Part shown: positions 55,401-64,000 of the stretch, one piece after another
Layout: each line of letters opens with the position of its first letter
Numbering within the stretch: position 1 is the first letter of the stretch
Assembly: GCA_030549495.1 (NCBI GenBank)
Contig: JAUIRK010000830.1
Span: 86,953 to 150,952, forward strand
DNA: 64,000 bases
DNA from: Nectonema munidae
Lineage: Eukaryota > Nematomorpha > Nectonematoida > Nectonematidae
Reading direction: 5' to 3'
The notes under the pieces: generated by a model
The model's input: the letters and a program-made list of their open reading frames with translations, nothing else
The model's database searches: none
Told to the model about the DNA's origin: nothing
Program-made: the position numbers and the translations under genes

Positions 55401-57193
55401 TAACAAAAGAAAACTTTTTGAATAGCATAATCCTGTTGAAATAATTTTTTTTATAGTTCTTATACTTATGGGGTTAGTTGGAATGCCTAGAACGGAAATG
55501 TACTGGAACCAAAATTTTAGTACTTTAAAAATAGTAAAAACTTTTTCTAAAAACAGGTTTCTACACTTTATTATTAATAATGAAATAATAAAAGACAGGA
55601 AAAATGAAAATTATGATAGGTACGCAAAAGTCCGTACGTTTGTTGATGCATCCAGAAAAGTGACAAAGTATGGATGGGCAAGTTATTCCTCTCAGAGGTA
55701 AAAGGTTCTTTGAAACAATAAACCAAAAAAGTGCCGCATTAAAGTTTTTTCAAGAAATGGAGCTTATGGATTCACTTGTATTTTTATTCAGGTAAAAGAT
55801 ACCCTACCCGAGAACTCGATTTTTTTTGGTTTTTCGACAATTATTGCAAAATGATGAAAAAAGATGTATATATAGCTGTCAAACTATGAGGAAGGATGGG
55901 CTAAAAGGTCTGAAGCTATCTTCTGAAAAGGATATGAGGAAGAGGCGATTACGAATGTTTTTATAATAAAAAATATGGCGTGCAAGTTATAGACTGGTAT
56001 AACAATAAAAGTATCATACTTTCTTCAAATCAGTAAAGTGTTTTTCCAATGATAATGTCAGAAGAAAGAAAAAAAGTAAATGAATGTAGAAAGACCAAAC
56101 ATCGTACGCGTTTATAATGAGTGTATTGGTGGAACAGAACTCTTTGAAATGTTTATGCCTTAGTACCAAATCGATCATAATCAAAAAAATGTTACACAAG
56201 CTTGGATACACTATAAAAAAGACTGCAAAATTTAAAAACGGGAAAAGAAAATAATGGATTTGATGGGCTTTTCTAAGCAATTCGTTAATAGAAAGCGACA
56301 TTATTTTGTAACTTAAAAATAAAAGAGGAAGGCCAAGGCTAGATTAAAACGAAATGGAAGATTGGAATCACCTGCTTCTTCATTAAAACATGTTTTTGTC
56401 TCTCAAAAATGTAGTGATGAAGCGAGATATGATATGGTCAACCATTTTCCAGAAATGATTGATGTTTCAAAAAGAAATAGATGAAACTGTGCTCTATGCT
56501 TACTCAAACATTGTGTATTAAATGTAAAATTGCTCTTTGTTTAAGGTAGGAATTGTTTTTATCTTATCATAAAAAATAATTGTTTGTAATATCACTTGGG
56601 AGTAGTATAAGTAGTTTGTATAAAGTTTTTTGTAACCTTTAATGGCCAATGTATCATATATGATAGATATGAAAGTCTTTTTAGAGTAGATTTGAAAAAT
56701 ATCTTTACCCTAACTGTTTTAAAAGTATTTATAGCGTATCTGCATTAATTGTGCTTTTCTTGATAAAAGAGGGCCGCCACTTCACACACAAGTCTAATAA
56801 CTAAGATTTATGTTACCCGCATGTACTCAAAATTACAAATAAAATCATTTACACAAAGATTTTTAAGAAAGAACTTCTGCATTACCTCAACCGGTTATAT
56901 ATTGAAAAACGTGGGGACAGAATTAAAACGTAAAAAGTACTACTGTTATAACTAATGGAGGCTTCACTATTGCTGTCAATAAAAATTCTAAATCCACTGG
57001 GCATCAACCCAAGCGACAAGCGGATGAATATTAATTTACGGTTGTGATTGCGAAAAGGAAAAAGTTACTCCACTGGGGATGAGGATGCGAGTGTCCATCT
57101 CGTAGGTCTCAACGGCGGCCCTCTTCTCTGGATCAACTTCTGCGATCTGTTGAGATTCATTGCACAGGTCCGAATTGCCAAATTCTTCCTTGA
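49258..57193 (-). CDS. hnrnpk: hnRNP K / bancal-type poly(C)-binding protein with three KH domains (multi-exon)
   Basis: Ten exons with consensus or near-consensus splice sites and phases that fit at every junction: 57193-57069, 54787-54731, 53258-53215, 53096-53021, 52965-52855, 52796-52668, 52613-52366, 51319-51238, 50710-50612 and 49431-49258 (stop). The 380 or so residues carry KH1 (loop GRGG), KH2 (loop GRNG), an RG-poor linker with NYNANFYDEY (compare YDPNFYDETYDYGG in human hnRNP K) and KH3 (loop GQNG). Human hnRNP K has the same order, KH1 and KH2 near the N-terminus and KH3 at the end, over 463 residues. It binds C-rich RNA and single-stranded DNA in nucleus and cytoplasm. The first coding exon upstream of 57193 was not found. 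Three introns are only 54-58 nt, others several kb with transposons. Confidence 0.94.
49499..49594 (-). other. Candidate alternative hnRNP K terminal exon
   Basis: Between the last two exons a block preceded by ATAATTTAG is open for 32 codons in the correct phase (MEGFGPKCPIVGYRINLDSE, then stop). If used it would give an isoform without most of KH3. No family match; may be chance. Confidence 0.2.
50612..50710 (-). CDS. hnrnpk: hnRNP K exon, start of KH3
   Basis: Encodes RYAYDEGYGVAAGDPENPSD and REIKVVRVTIPKN, as in TTQVTIPKD of human KH3. Confidence 0.9.
51238..51319 (-). CDS. hnrnpk: hnRNP K exon, Gly/Tyr-rich linker
   Basis: Encodes SAEGGYGDRKAMYDGSFGEP and TPPAMRQ; donor GTAAGC. Confidence 0.85.
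51414..51637 (+). mobile_element. Short MITE-like derivative of the composite repeat
   Basis: Starts CAGGGGCGCACATCC and ends GCCCCCACCCCTG, with sequence of the copy A head between. 224 bp, in an hnRNP K intron. The flanks show no clear TSD. Confidence 0.65.
52085..52220 (-). repeat. Possible RTE-type retroposon tail
   Basis: AGGAAGGGCATC and a neighbouring GCCAAAAAAGGC resemble the 3' tail shared by many RTE elements. Weak. Confidence 0.25.
52366..52613 (-). CDS. hnrnpk: hnRNP K exon, linker
   Basis: Encodes PPRGHRNNYNANFYDEYLVH, then an acidic and Ser-rich stretch with basic KTRRSR and SKRPRF motifs that may act as localisation signals. Ends mid-codon (TA), completed by the next exon. 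Confidence 0.9.
52668..52796 (-). CDS. hnrnpk: hnRNP K exon, KH2 second half
   Basis: Encodes KYKCNVSVFSVPAPSSTDRV and CLINGNIEQITCCLIEIYDV. Confidence 0.9.
52855..52965 (-). CDS. hnrnpk: hnRNP K exon, KH2 first half
   Basis: Encodes RIDFRILVHESQAGAIIGRN, then GDFIKSLRS, close to CELRLLIHQSLAGGIIG of human. Confidence 0.92.
53021..53096 (-). CDS. hnrnpk: hnRNP K exon, end of KH1
   Basis: Encodes VVYLVGNKLKMHLSCVQEIL and SILER. The donor GTTTTTT is unusual, but the phase fits on both sides. Confidence 0.78.
53215..53258 (-). CDS. hnrnpk: hnRNP K exon, KH1 strand
   Basis: Encodes FDLNVSIPDSPTPER, as in YNASVSVPDSSGPER of human hnRNP K. Confidence 0.87.
54294..54557. mobile_element. hAT-like MITE in hnRNP K intron
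   Basis: Inverted ends CAGAGCCGGCCTTAGG and CTAGGGCCCGCCCTG; flanks CCAGTTAG and TCACTCAG agree at five of eight positions, possibly an old 8-bp duplication. GC-rich ends, AT-rich centre, non-coding. Confidence 0.62.
54731..54787 (-). CDS. hnrnpk: hnRNP K exon, KH1 GXXG loop
   Basis: Encodes NAGPLIGRGGENIKKLRTE, the invariant IGXGGXXIKXLR core of KH domains. Confidence 0.92.
55090..56730 (+). mobile_element. piggyBac transposase relic inside the hnRNP K intron
   Basis: Plus-strand frames from 55259 give a piggyBac-type N-terminal region (TDEMIEIITKENFLN, then MPRTEMYWNQNFSTLKI, NRFLHFII and KVRTFVDASRK) and downstream fragments with KKCRIKVFSRNGAYGFTC, VQVIDWYNNK and TQAWI-like segments typical of PGBD proteins. 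The coding order is right but broken in several places. A block at 55097 (CTTTGACTACCAATGTACC) recurs directly at 56637 (CTTTAATGGCCAATGTATC), which is odd for an element whose ends should be inverted. Confidence 0.78.
57069..57193 (-). CDS. hnrnpk: hnRNP K exon, N-terminal region
   Basis: Encodes KEEFGNSDLCNESQQIAEVD and ends EMDTRILIPSG, matching the EMVELRILLQSK start of KH1. It begins with the last two bases of a codon, so an earlier coding exon exists. Flanked by TTTTTGCAG and GTAACT. Confidence 0.85.
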
Positions 57194-58301
57194 CTGCAAA
57201 AAGAAAAATGAAAAAGCGGTGCCAGAAAGCGAGCGTTCTGTGAAATGACGCACGCTTATCAATCGATTGACCTAAATAAGATGCGATGCTGACGGCCTCA
57301 TTACACGAAATTGAATGAGGAGATAGAGGTAATTGATAAATAATTCAACGCTTACTGGCCTACATGCACGCAAGATAAGATTTAGCTTCTTCTCTAGGCA
57401 AGATCATGCTACAAGACAGAAAGCAGCATTGTTGTGTAGCACGGATGCAAACTTCTGTGCTAATATAGGTAGAGTTTGGGTAATTATAATGCGATCAATG
57501 AGGAGCAAAGAAAGCACTTGCTTTGTGCAGCAACACCGAATCACATTGTTGTTGCGCGCGCTGCTGTTTGAACATGGCGAGCAACAGCACGCTCTCCACA
57601 TTCGTTGTGCAGATGCTGCTAAAAACAATTACACATCGGGGCACAAAGGAAAACTGGTTTAGCAGATCCTCTCTATACAATACGTTAATTGTCTCTAATC
57701 AAGTCCTAACTCAACCGAGCGCATACTCTCCAACTTCATTTTCAATAAATCTGGGTCTGCATTAATTTCTCAATGATATATAGCTAGAACGATGCTCACT
57801 ATATCTCCTTTTTGTTATCGTCATTTGTTTCCATAAGCAAATAGAATTTTATTACAAAATTTTGGTCTAACTTTTATCGACTCTGACAATTTTTCAATGC
57901 TTTCGACTGAGATACCGAAACTGGGGATAAGATGATTATTCCTTAGGGGAAATCAGGTTTTTTTAATACCAAAATTGCTTCCAGTACATACGTCAAAATT
58001 TAAATAGATTTTTAACTTTACACTATTTTAGCAACTAAAATTTAATTTAGTAAAACAAAAAAAGATAATCAAATAATTAAGGGCTTGCATTAATAAAACT
58101 AATAAATATAAAAGACAAACGCGTATAAGTATTCTTGTTTGTGTCTGTCTATGTGTTCAAAAATAATAATTTTAATCTTTTAAATAAGGAATTTGCATAG
58201 GAATTGTCCTATCATATATCACCAACAACCGCCTCGAATTTTTTTCTGCAAAAACTTATGATAGCGAAAAATACAATGTTAGCACAAAAAATATTGATTT
58301 A
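57194..58301. other. Region upstream of the placed hnRNP K exons
   Basis: Probably holds the missing first exon and promoter (minus strand). 57500-57650 is GC-richer with open frames on both strands, none recognised. Confidence 0.35.
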
Positions 58302-58753
58302 CAGTAGACCCTCGTTAACGCGGACCGTGACCGAGAATACAAATGTCTGCCCTCATAGGCTTACAGGCAGCCATTTTATTTGTTTTTATTCAATAGATAG
58401 TTCGCGGTTATTCTAAATTTTGACGGGATTCCAAAGCTTGTTGTGTCTATATCAAGTTTTGAAGTGTTCACCTCTATTTTTCTTGCAAAATGCCTGGAAG
58501 ACGTACAGCCAACGCTCGAAAGCTTGTCACTCTATCGCGAGTTTGTAAGGATGCAAATTTGTAAGATGTGCGCAACGATGATGCGGTGCAAGGGTTAGTG
58601 GCATTGCTATTCAAGATGCTGCTCAAAAGTTAGCCAGACATGATTTTACTGCTAGTGATTATGGCGAATGGGCATGTGCTTTGCGATAAAGTGTTGCATG
58701 GGGAAACAGACAGTGCCCCTCTGTAAGTCGGACAACTTAGCGAGGGGCTACTG
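58302..58753 (+). mobile_element. pogo/Tigger-type MITE
   Basis: Left end CAGTAGACCCTCGTTAACGC follows a TA; the right end reads, inverted, CAGTAGCCCCTCGCTAAG. The inner part has a short frame MPGRRTANARKLVTLSRVC without a known domain. About 450 bp. Confidence 0.62.
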
Positions 58754-60326
58754 CAATAAAATAATAAAAACATAATTCGACTTTTTGGCGTGATCGTCTA
58801 AATGAGTGTTATAGCAGGACCCTTGAGATAAAGTCGTAAAATAAATGAATAGATTTGTATTACTTCTTTAATTTTTTTTATAAAAAAAGGTTTTGCTTCT
58901 ATTTCAAAGGAAATTAACAAATTATATCATTTCAAATAAGAGTTTATCAAGGAAACACAGACTTAAGAGAAAAAACGAAAACCAATATAAGATTGAATAA
59001 AAGGGATACTGAATTAAAAAACGTAAAACTAAGAAAATACCTGAATTAGGATCTTCCATTGTAACTCGCTTTTAAATAGGATTTGCAGTGTTCTAAAACA
59101 ATGTATTATGTAGAAATAAAGCAGTATAGGTAGTTGTAAAAAATATGATAGTGCTTTTATTAAATCAAATTTTTTGGCAAAAAGATGTAAAATTGTCGGA
59201 AAGAAATTATAAATAAATAATTATCTATAATTACTATAATTATTGCAGAATAATTTTCGATCGCTGGCAAAAAATGCTGATCTTAGAACACTAAAATACG
59301 ATAAAGGTAACACGAGTGATAAAACTTGACATTATACAAACGTTAAAATGAGAATTATACTGAAACTTTATGAATATGAGAATGCAGTTCTTCATGTGGG
59401 GTCGGGATTAGATTTTCTGCTTTTTTTAAAGCCAAATTCAGAAAAACGTCTCACCTGTTATATACACGTGATTCCGATACATGGGTGGGTATAAACTTAA
59501 AAGTAGCATACAAGACGAGTACGGGCGGCTATAAGTTTAAAATGTCACAAGACTGATATAGACGCATTTTGCAAAATTTGATGTACATTTATCATAAAGT
59601 TCTACTGAACATCACCATAGATGTTGCTTGATTACGGGTTTTTCTTAAATAGAAAGCTATCACAAGCTGTTGTGAATTCATATACGCTGCAACTTGATGT
59701 ATGATGCGTTCAGCAGATGTGCTATAACGGGGGTACGTTGACTAGACCCGGCCATCCGCGCTATAAAGGGACTACTATAATTATAGCAAAATAAAATAAA
59801 AAATTTAAAACTAAAATCTATTGAATTTAATTCTCCATATTCTTCATAAATGTTGGGAATGAATGGAAGATTAAGTACTCAAAAACGATGTCAAGTTCAA
59901 TCTTACTACAAAAAACAAAAGGGGGTGTAGACAAGCGTGCTTGATAAAATTTTAAACGATTATGGCTTTAGCCGGTGCAATGCCCTAGTCAGGGCTTCAG
60001 CTAAGAATGAGCGCTGCGATTTCCATTGCCGAAGTTTTACGAGAGAGGAATTTCCTAAACGCACACGATAAAGGTTGGAAGAGTTCAAAACACAGCAAAA
60101 GGCCACACATTAGACACCAAGATTCAGAAACACTTTAATCTCCACCCAAGAACACACATCAAACCTAGAAGCCTAAACAGCAAACCAACAACACACACCC
60201 AGGTATGAAAACGCCATATTTGATGACAACACTAACATCACATTGGCGAAATAAGGAAGAAAAATAGGATCAAAAAGACAAAAATAAAATTATAAGCACA
60301 CAAGCTGTCGCAAATTATCTCTACAC
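58754..60326. other. Gene-free stretch
   Basis: A second pogo-like end (TAGTAGTCCC, complement near 59766) lacks a partner. The segment 59935-60240 is GC-richer but unrecognised. Confidence 0.35.
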
Positions 60327-60572
60327 CAGGGACGCACATCCGCAAAATTATTGGGGGGGGGGGGGGGCGAAATTTTTTTGTTGCAATTTTCCAAATTAGT
60401 GGTCTGGAAATACCACAGGAGACCAAATATTCAAGCAATCCTTTAAAATAGAGTGTATTCAGCGCATACGTAAATTTATAAGACAAGTTTATATTTTTTT
60501 TTACAAAATTAGTGAATTTAAATACTATACTTCCAGCGAAAATATTTTAATTGAATTTACATATCGAATATA

Positions 60573-61012
60573 GTGCACAGAAAAAATGCCCAATTAAAAA
60601 GTAGGAAAAAAATGACCCAACACAAAAAATTATTAATTAAAATTTTTAAAAGATATGTCAAATAAAGATTTTTTGCAAAAAAATGTTAACTTTTCATCTA
60701 AAACATTTAAATTTTAGATTAAAGTAAACTAAAAAACTCAGCATACGACAATTTTTTAAATACAAATTTTTTTTTATAAAACAGCAAATATTTTTGGACT
60801 TTGTGTGTATCAGAACATATAGAACCTTTGCTATTGTTTTCAAGACGTTATAAAGAAAAAACCCTATAGATTAAGAAATTTAGCCTTTCAAAACGGTACC
60901 AAATAAAAATATTTGTATAATTAAAAAAATCCTGAAAATCAAAAATTAGGGGGAATTTTTTCCTACTTTTTAATTGGGGGCATTTTTTCTTAGGGCATTT
61001 TTACCTACAACC
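60573..61012 (+). mobile_element. 440-bp MITE with a 10-bp target-site duplication
   Basis: ATCGAATATA occurs at 60563-60572 and again at 61013-61022. The ends are inverted around ATGCCCAATTAAAAAGTAGG (left) and its complement CCTACTTTTTAATTGGGGGC (right). Copy A shows the empty site with a related ATCGCATATA. A 9-11-bp duplication suits the Mutator superfamily. Non-coding. Confidence 0.83.
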
Positions 61013-62112
61013 ATCGAATATACACTAGTTTTAAAAAATCCAAAAATATTAGGGGGTGGAATAGGCTTTTCATTTGAAAAATGAAGTAGTCTACCAGGCA
61101 CATTACAGGAATTGATGAAAGGATATTTGATTCATAGAGAAAACAAATAACTGAAGGTTAAATGGTTTTATGAGTGAATGTAGTCTAAAGGCAAAGAGTC
61201 TACTAGACACCCTGCGATGTTTATATGAAAAAATGTGATTGATTCAGGGGTAAGGGTATAAAACGAAGTTAATAATTCTGTAAACAAAAAATTAAGATCG
61301 CATTATTTAATTTTACTTAGCATCATTCAAAAATAGTTTAAAAGCTAAATTGATACAAGCTACAAAAAGTAAAATAACTGTTAACATTTTGCAATGATTT
61401 GCCTTTTATAATAACTTTTAAGGAAAAAAAAACCTATCAGAACAAGTTATAGAGCTTCAACAAAAACTAAAAAATTTTAGAGCATAACTTAAGTTTTTTG
61501 AAAACTAATTTGACGTATCCCCTACAGCATACTCTATGGGTGGCATGGCAGGTTGGTTGAGATGATGGACATAGCACAGAAGCATCTGGATTCCTCATCG
61601 AAACGAATTTATTCATAGTTTGACATAAGGGGTACGTACAGTCTTGCCAATGAAAAAACATCCGCTGCACCTTACCTTTTACTCAAAATTTAAAAATTTG
61701 CTACATAATTAACATAAGAGAAAGGAAACAAAATAAACCAATAAAGCAATTTTCACCATTTTAAAATGGGACTGTCTGTTCTCAGAATAATTTCTAAATA
61801 ATAGGAGGCATAAAGAATTAGAGTTTATTTGATATTTTCAAGTTTTTATAAGCAGCAAAAGCCAACGTTTAAGTAGCTTTTAATTTATATTTAATTTTAT
61901 ATTTATATTTTTTTTTAGTTTAAGCCCTTATAATTAAAAAAATCATTTAAATAACGGTCGACAGACATTTGGCCCCCTGACAAATTGTCTCATAGGCTAT
62001 TAGTTTCATCAATCTTTGCTTATGTGTAAAATTATTAAATTTTTTTTATATTCTTGTTTATTTTATCTTTATTAAATTATTTCAAGTTAATCAATTTGCC
62101 TTAATTTTTTAG

Positions 62113-62368
62113 AATTGTCCATGAGACAAACTTATGAAAATAACGGGGCGAATTGTCCATGAAACAAAATGTCTTATGAAAATAACGGGGCGAATTGTCC
62201 ATGAAACAAAATGTCTTATGAAAATAACGGGGCGAATTGTCCATGAAACAAAATGTCTTATGAAAATAATGGGGCGAATTGTCCATGGGACGAACTGTCT
62301 TATGAAAATAATGGGGCGAATTATCCATGGGACGAACTGTCTTATGAAAATAATGGAGCGAAATGTCG
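62113..62368 (+). repeat. 42-bp minisatellite, about six units
   Basis: Unit AATTGTCCATGAAACAAAAT followed by GTCTTATGAAAATAACGGGGCG. The three middle units are almost identical; outer ones diverge (GGGACGAACTGTC). Because 42 is a multiple of three, both strands stay open through the array, giving spurious 75-82-residue frames. Confidence 0.93.
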
Positions 62369-62811
62369 GAGGACCAAACTAATATAAATCAAAGTATACG
62401 AGAAAAGAAAAGCATTGCGTTTTTTTGAATATTTGTCTACAAATAAAATTCTGACAGCTGTCATAAATAGATCAAGTACATTTTTAACAGCTGAAACATA
62501 TTTTTATTATAATAATCAACAAATTTTCTTAAAAAAAGTGATTTGATTATGTACAGTTTTACTTATAAAATTTAACAATCGAACATTATAAAAGATATCT
62601 CTGCTCAAATATTAAGCAAATAGAGTATTCTTGCTTTTATACTGAATTGATAATCAAAATATTCATTGCCAAATAACTATTGAAAAAAATAAAGTTTTTA
62701 AATGTTACAAAATGTAGCAAACGTAGTGAGAAAGATTAAGTGACTTTTTTTGAAAAAAATTCTTAGCGCGAGTCTAACTATATTCATTGATATAAAATTG
62801 TTAGACAGAAG

Positions 62812-63009
62812 CAGTGGCGTAGCTTTTGCTAGTTGATAGAAGGGGCACAATTTAAAAACAAAAAACTTGCGCAACATTATTTATACTTTCTTAATCCTTT
62901 CATTGGAGAAATTTTCAAAAACTTATATCGTTTAAGTTGCATGGGGGCACCATGCGGTACATAGGAGTGTGGGCACGGCCCCTCATGCCACAGCCTATCT
63001 AGGTCACTG
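62812..63009. mobile_element. hAT-like MITE
   Basis: Inverted ends CAGTGGCGTAGCTTT and ATCTAGGTCACTG; flanking octamers GACAGAAG and GAGAGAAT agree at six of eight. 198 bp, non-coding. Confidence 0.55.
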
Positions 63010-63189
63010 GAGAGAATAGAGCTTGAATGAATGATTGAGTTTTAGCAGAGAAAGCGGAAGAGAGAAAGAGAATCACTATGACAGATGAGAAAATCTAGTG
63101 GCTCATCAACATGTGTTTGCTCAAAAATACTAGAAAGAGGAGACACTGTGATAAACATTGCTTACTTATTGTGTGCATATTGAAGCAAT

Positions 63190-64000
63190 GGATTATTTCG
63201 GAAATGTGGTTCGCTTCATTTTTAATTGACAATCAAATTTTATTTATGACTTTCTTGCTATCGATGAGCAGTTTTTCCAAGTAAAACAAGACGTTCATTC
63301 ACTCAATTTATACCTTCAAACCAGATAAGTATAGTAAAAAATTGTGGCTTATCATTGATATCAAAGCTAAGGATATGCTAAACGGCTTTCCATATTTGGG
63401 CAAAAATGGCCATCTGAATACGCTGTGATGAAACTTATGGATCCTTATTTGAACAGGGGTAGAAATGCAACGCACGATAATTTTTCACTTCTTCGAAACT
63501 AGCAAAAGAGTTTGAAAGAAGATAACAACTCTTGGCACTTTAAATAAAGTGAGAAGAGAAGTCCTAAATCTTCGAGGGGCCCCTATCAAACGAGTGCTTT
63601 GAGAATGAAGATGTAAGCTCGACAGGGAAAAAGAAAAAATATTTTTTGCAATAACACAAAATACCGTGTATATGTATTAGATCAAATGATGGCAAGAAAA
63701 TCAGTACACACCTTTTATAATTTGCTTGATTTGACAGCAATAAACTCAACAATGCTTTATAATGAAATATCTCCTTTGGCTCTTCCAGTAGTTCACAAAG
63801 AACCAAACCTATAACATATTTTCTCAATTGTTATAAAAAAATAAAATTATGTTCAGAGTCAGTTGCTGTTATGAAAGAATATAATGTAAAAAGACACTAT
63901 ATTTCCAAACACTCATATCTCTTTATGATAATCCGTAGAAAACAAAAATTCGAAAAACTGATCAAAGATTTGAAATAACAGCAGAAAATATTCGTCAATA
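63190..64000 (+). mobile_element. Second piggyBac transposase relic, running off the window
   Basis: Plus-strand frames give FLAIDEQFFQVKQDVHSLN, then SEYAVMKLMDPYLNRGRN, THDNFFTSSKLAKEF, SPKSSRGPLS and VYVLDQMMARKSVHTFYNLL followed by LTAINSTMLYNE. This is the catalytic and C-terminal half of insect-style piggyBac transposases. Broken frames. A different lineage from 55090-56730. Confidence 0.78.

Larger units (their letters stand above)
60327..62560 (+). repeat. Long composite interspersed repeat, copy C
   Basis: Parallel to copy A from CAGGGACGCACATCC on. It carries a 440-bp MITE at 60573-61012 and, near its end, a 42-bp minisatellite at 62113-62368, neither present in copy A. The tRNA-like promoter has lost box B. 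Confidence 0.74.

Noticed and set aside
57404-57765. Cys-rich and other frames near 57500
   Set aside because: Overlapping open frames on both strands in a GC-richer patch, without motif or splice support; may simply be the hnRNP K promoter region.
62101-62382. Repetitive 75- and 82-residue proteins on both strands
   Set aside because: They arise from a 42-bp minisatellite whose unit length is a multiple of three.
1-64000. ORC1 as the identity of the AAA+ gene; retrovirus, LTR or Polinton remnants; CRISPR-like arrays
   Set aside because: The PKLINF and PLQQK blocks favour CDC6. No protease, integrase, capsid or LTR pairs were seen. The only regular arrays are eukaryotic mini- and tandem satellites.

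Overview
This is eukaryotic, animal DNA: AT-rich, intron-containing and full of degraded transposons. I can support four host genes. Gemin7 (10130-10441, +) is a small single-exon SMN-complex protein. A Polybromo/BAF180-like chromatin remodeller subunit (12766-16794, -) is one uninterrupted 4 kb reading frame. CDC6 (about 30467-43956, +) is the replication-licensing AAA+ ATPase, read here from at least ten exons. An hnRNP K/bancal-type triple-KH RNA-binding protein (49258 to at least 57193, -) is read from ten phase-consistent exons. The protein set shows a metazoan. The DNA transposon mix and a repeat family I recall mainly from arthropods point to an invertebrate, perhaps an arthropod, but the species is not identifiable.

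Layout. 1-10 kb: a degraded LINE, a piggyBac-type MITE, a 375-bp fold-back satellite, a long composite repeat (copy A) carrying a tRNA-like pol III promoter and a hAT insertion, a Penelope-like GIY-YIG remnant and a 2 kb hAT with its own nested MITEs. 10-17 kb: the small gene island, Gemin7, an I-type LINE fragment and Polybromo. 17-30 kb: gene-poor, with a Merlin transposon that has long duplicated inverted ends, a second copy of the I-type LINE and another LINE relic. 30-44 kb: CDC6, with two intron classes, tiny ones of 53-63 nt and others swollen by transposons (a Tigger/pogo element, the inverted composite repeat copy B, an arthropod-type repeat-family ORF). 44-49 kb: two degenerate tandem arrays and an inverted partner of a repeat inside CDC6. 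49-57 kb: the hnRNP K gene, with MITEs and a piggyBac relic in its introns. 58-64 kb: a pogo-type MITE, composite repeat copy C with a 440-bp MITE and a 42-bp minisatellite, and a second piggyBac relic running to the window edge.

The host genes are housekeeping nuclear functions (snRNP assembly, chromatin remodelling, origin licensing, RNA binding) and do not form an operon or pathway cluster. The most informative parts of the window are the nested transposons, several with exact target-site duplications, and the unusual architecture of the Polybromo protein. I saw no retrovirus, LTR element or Polinton, and no convincing tRNA, rRNA or CRISPR.
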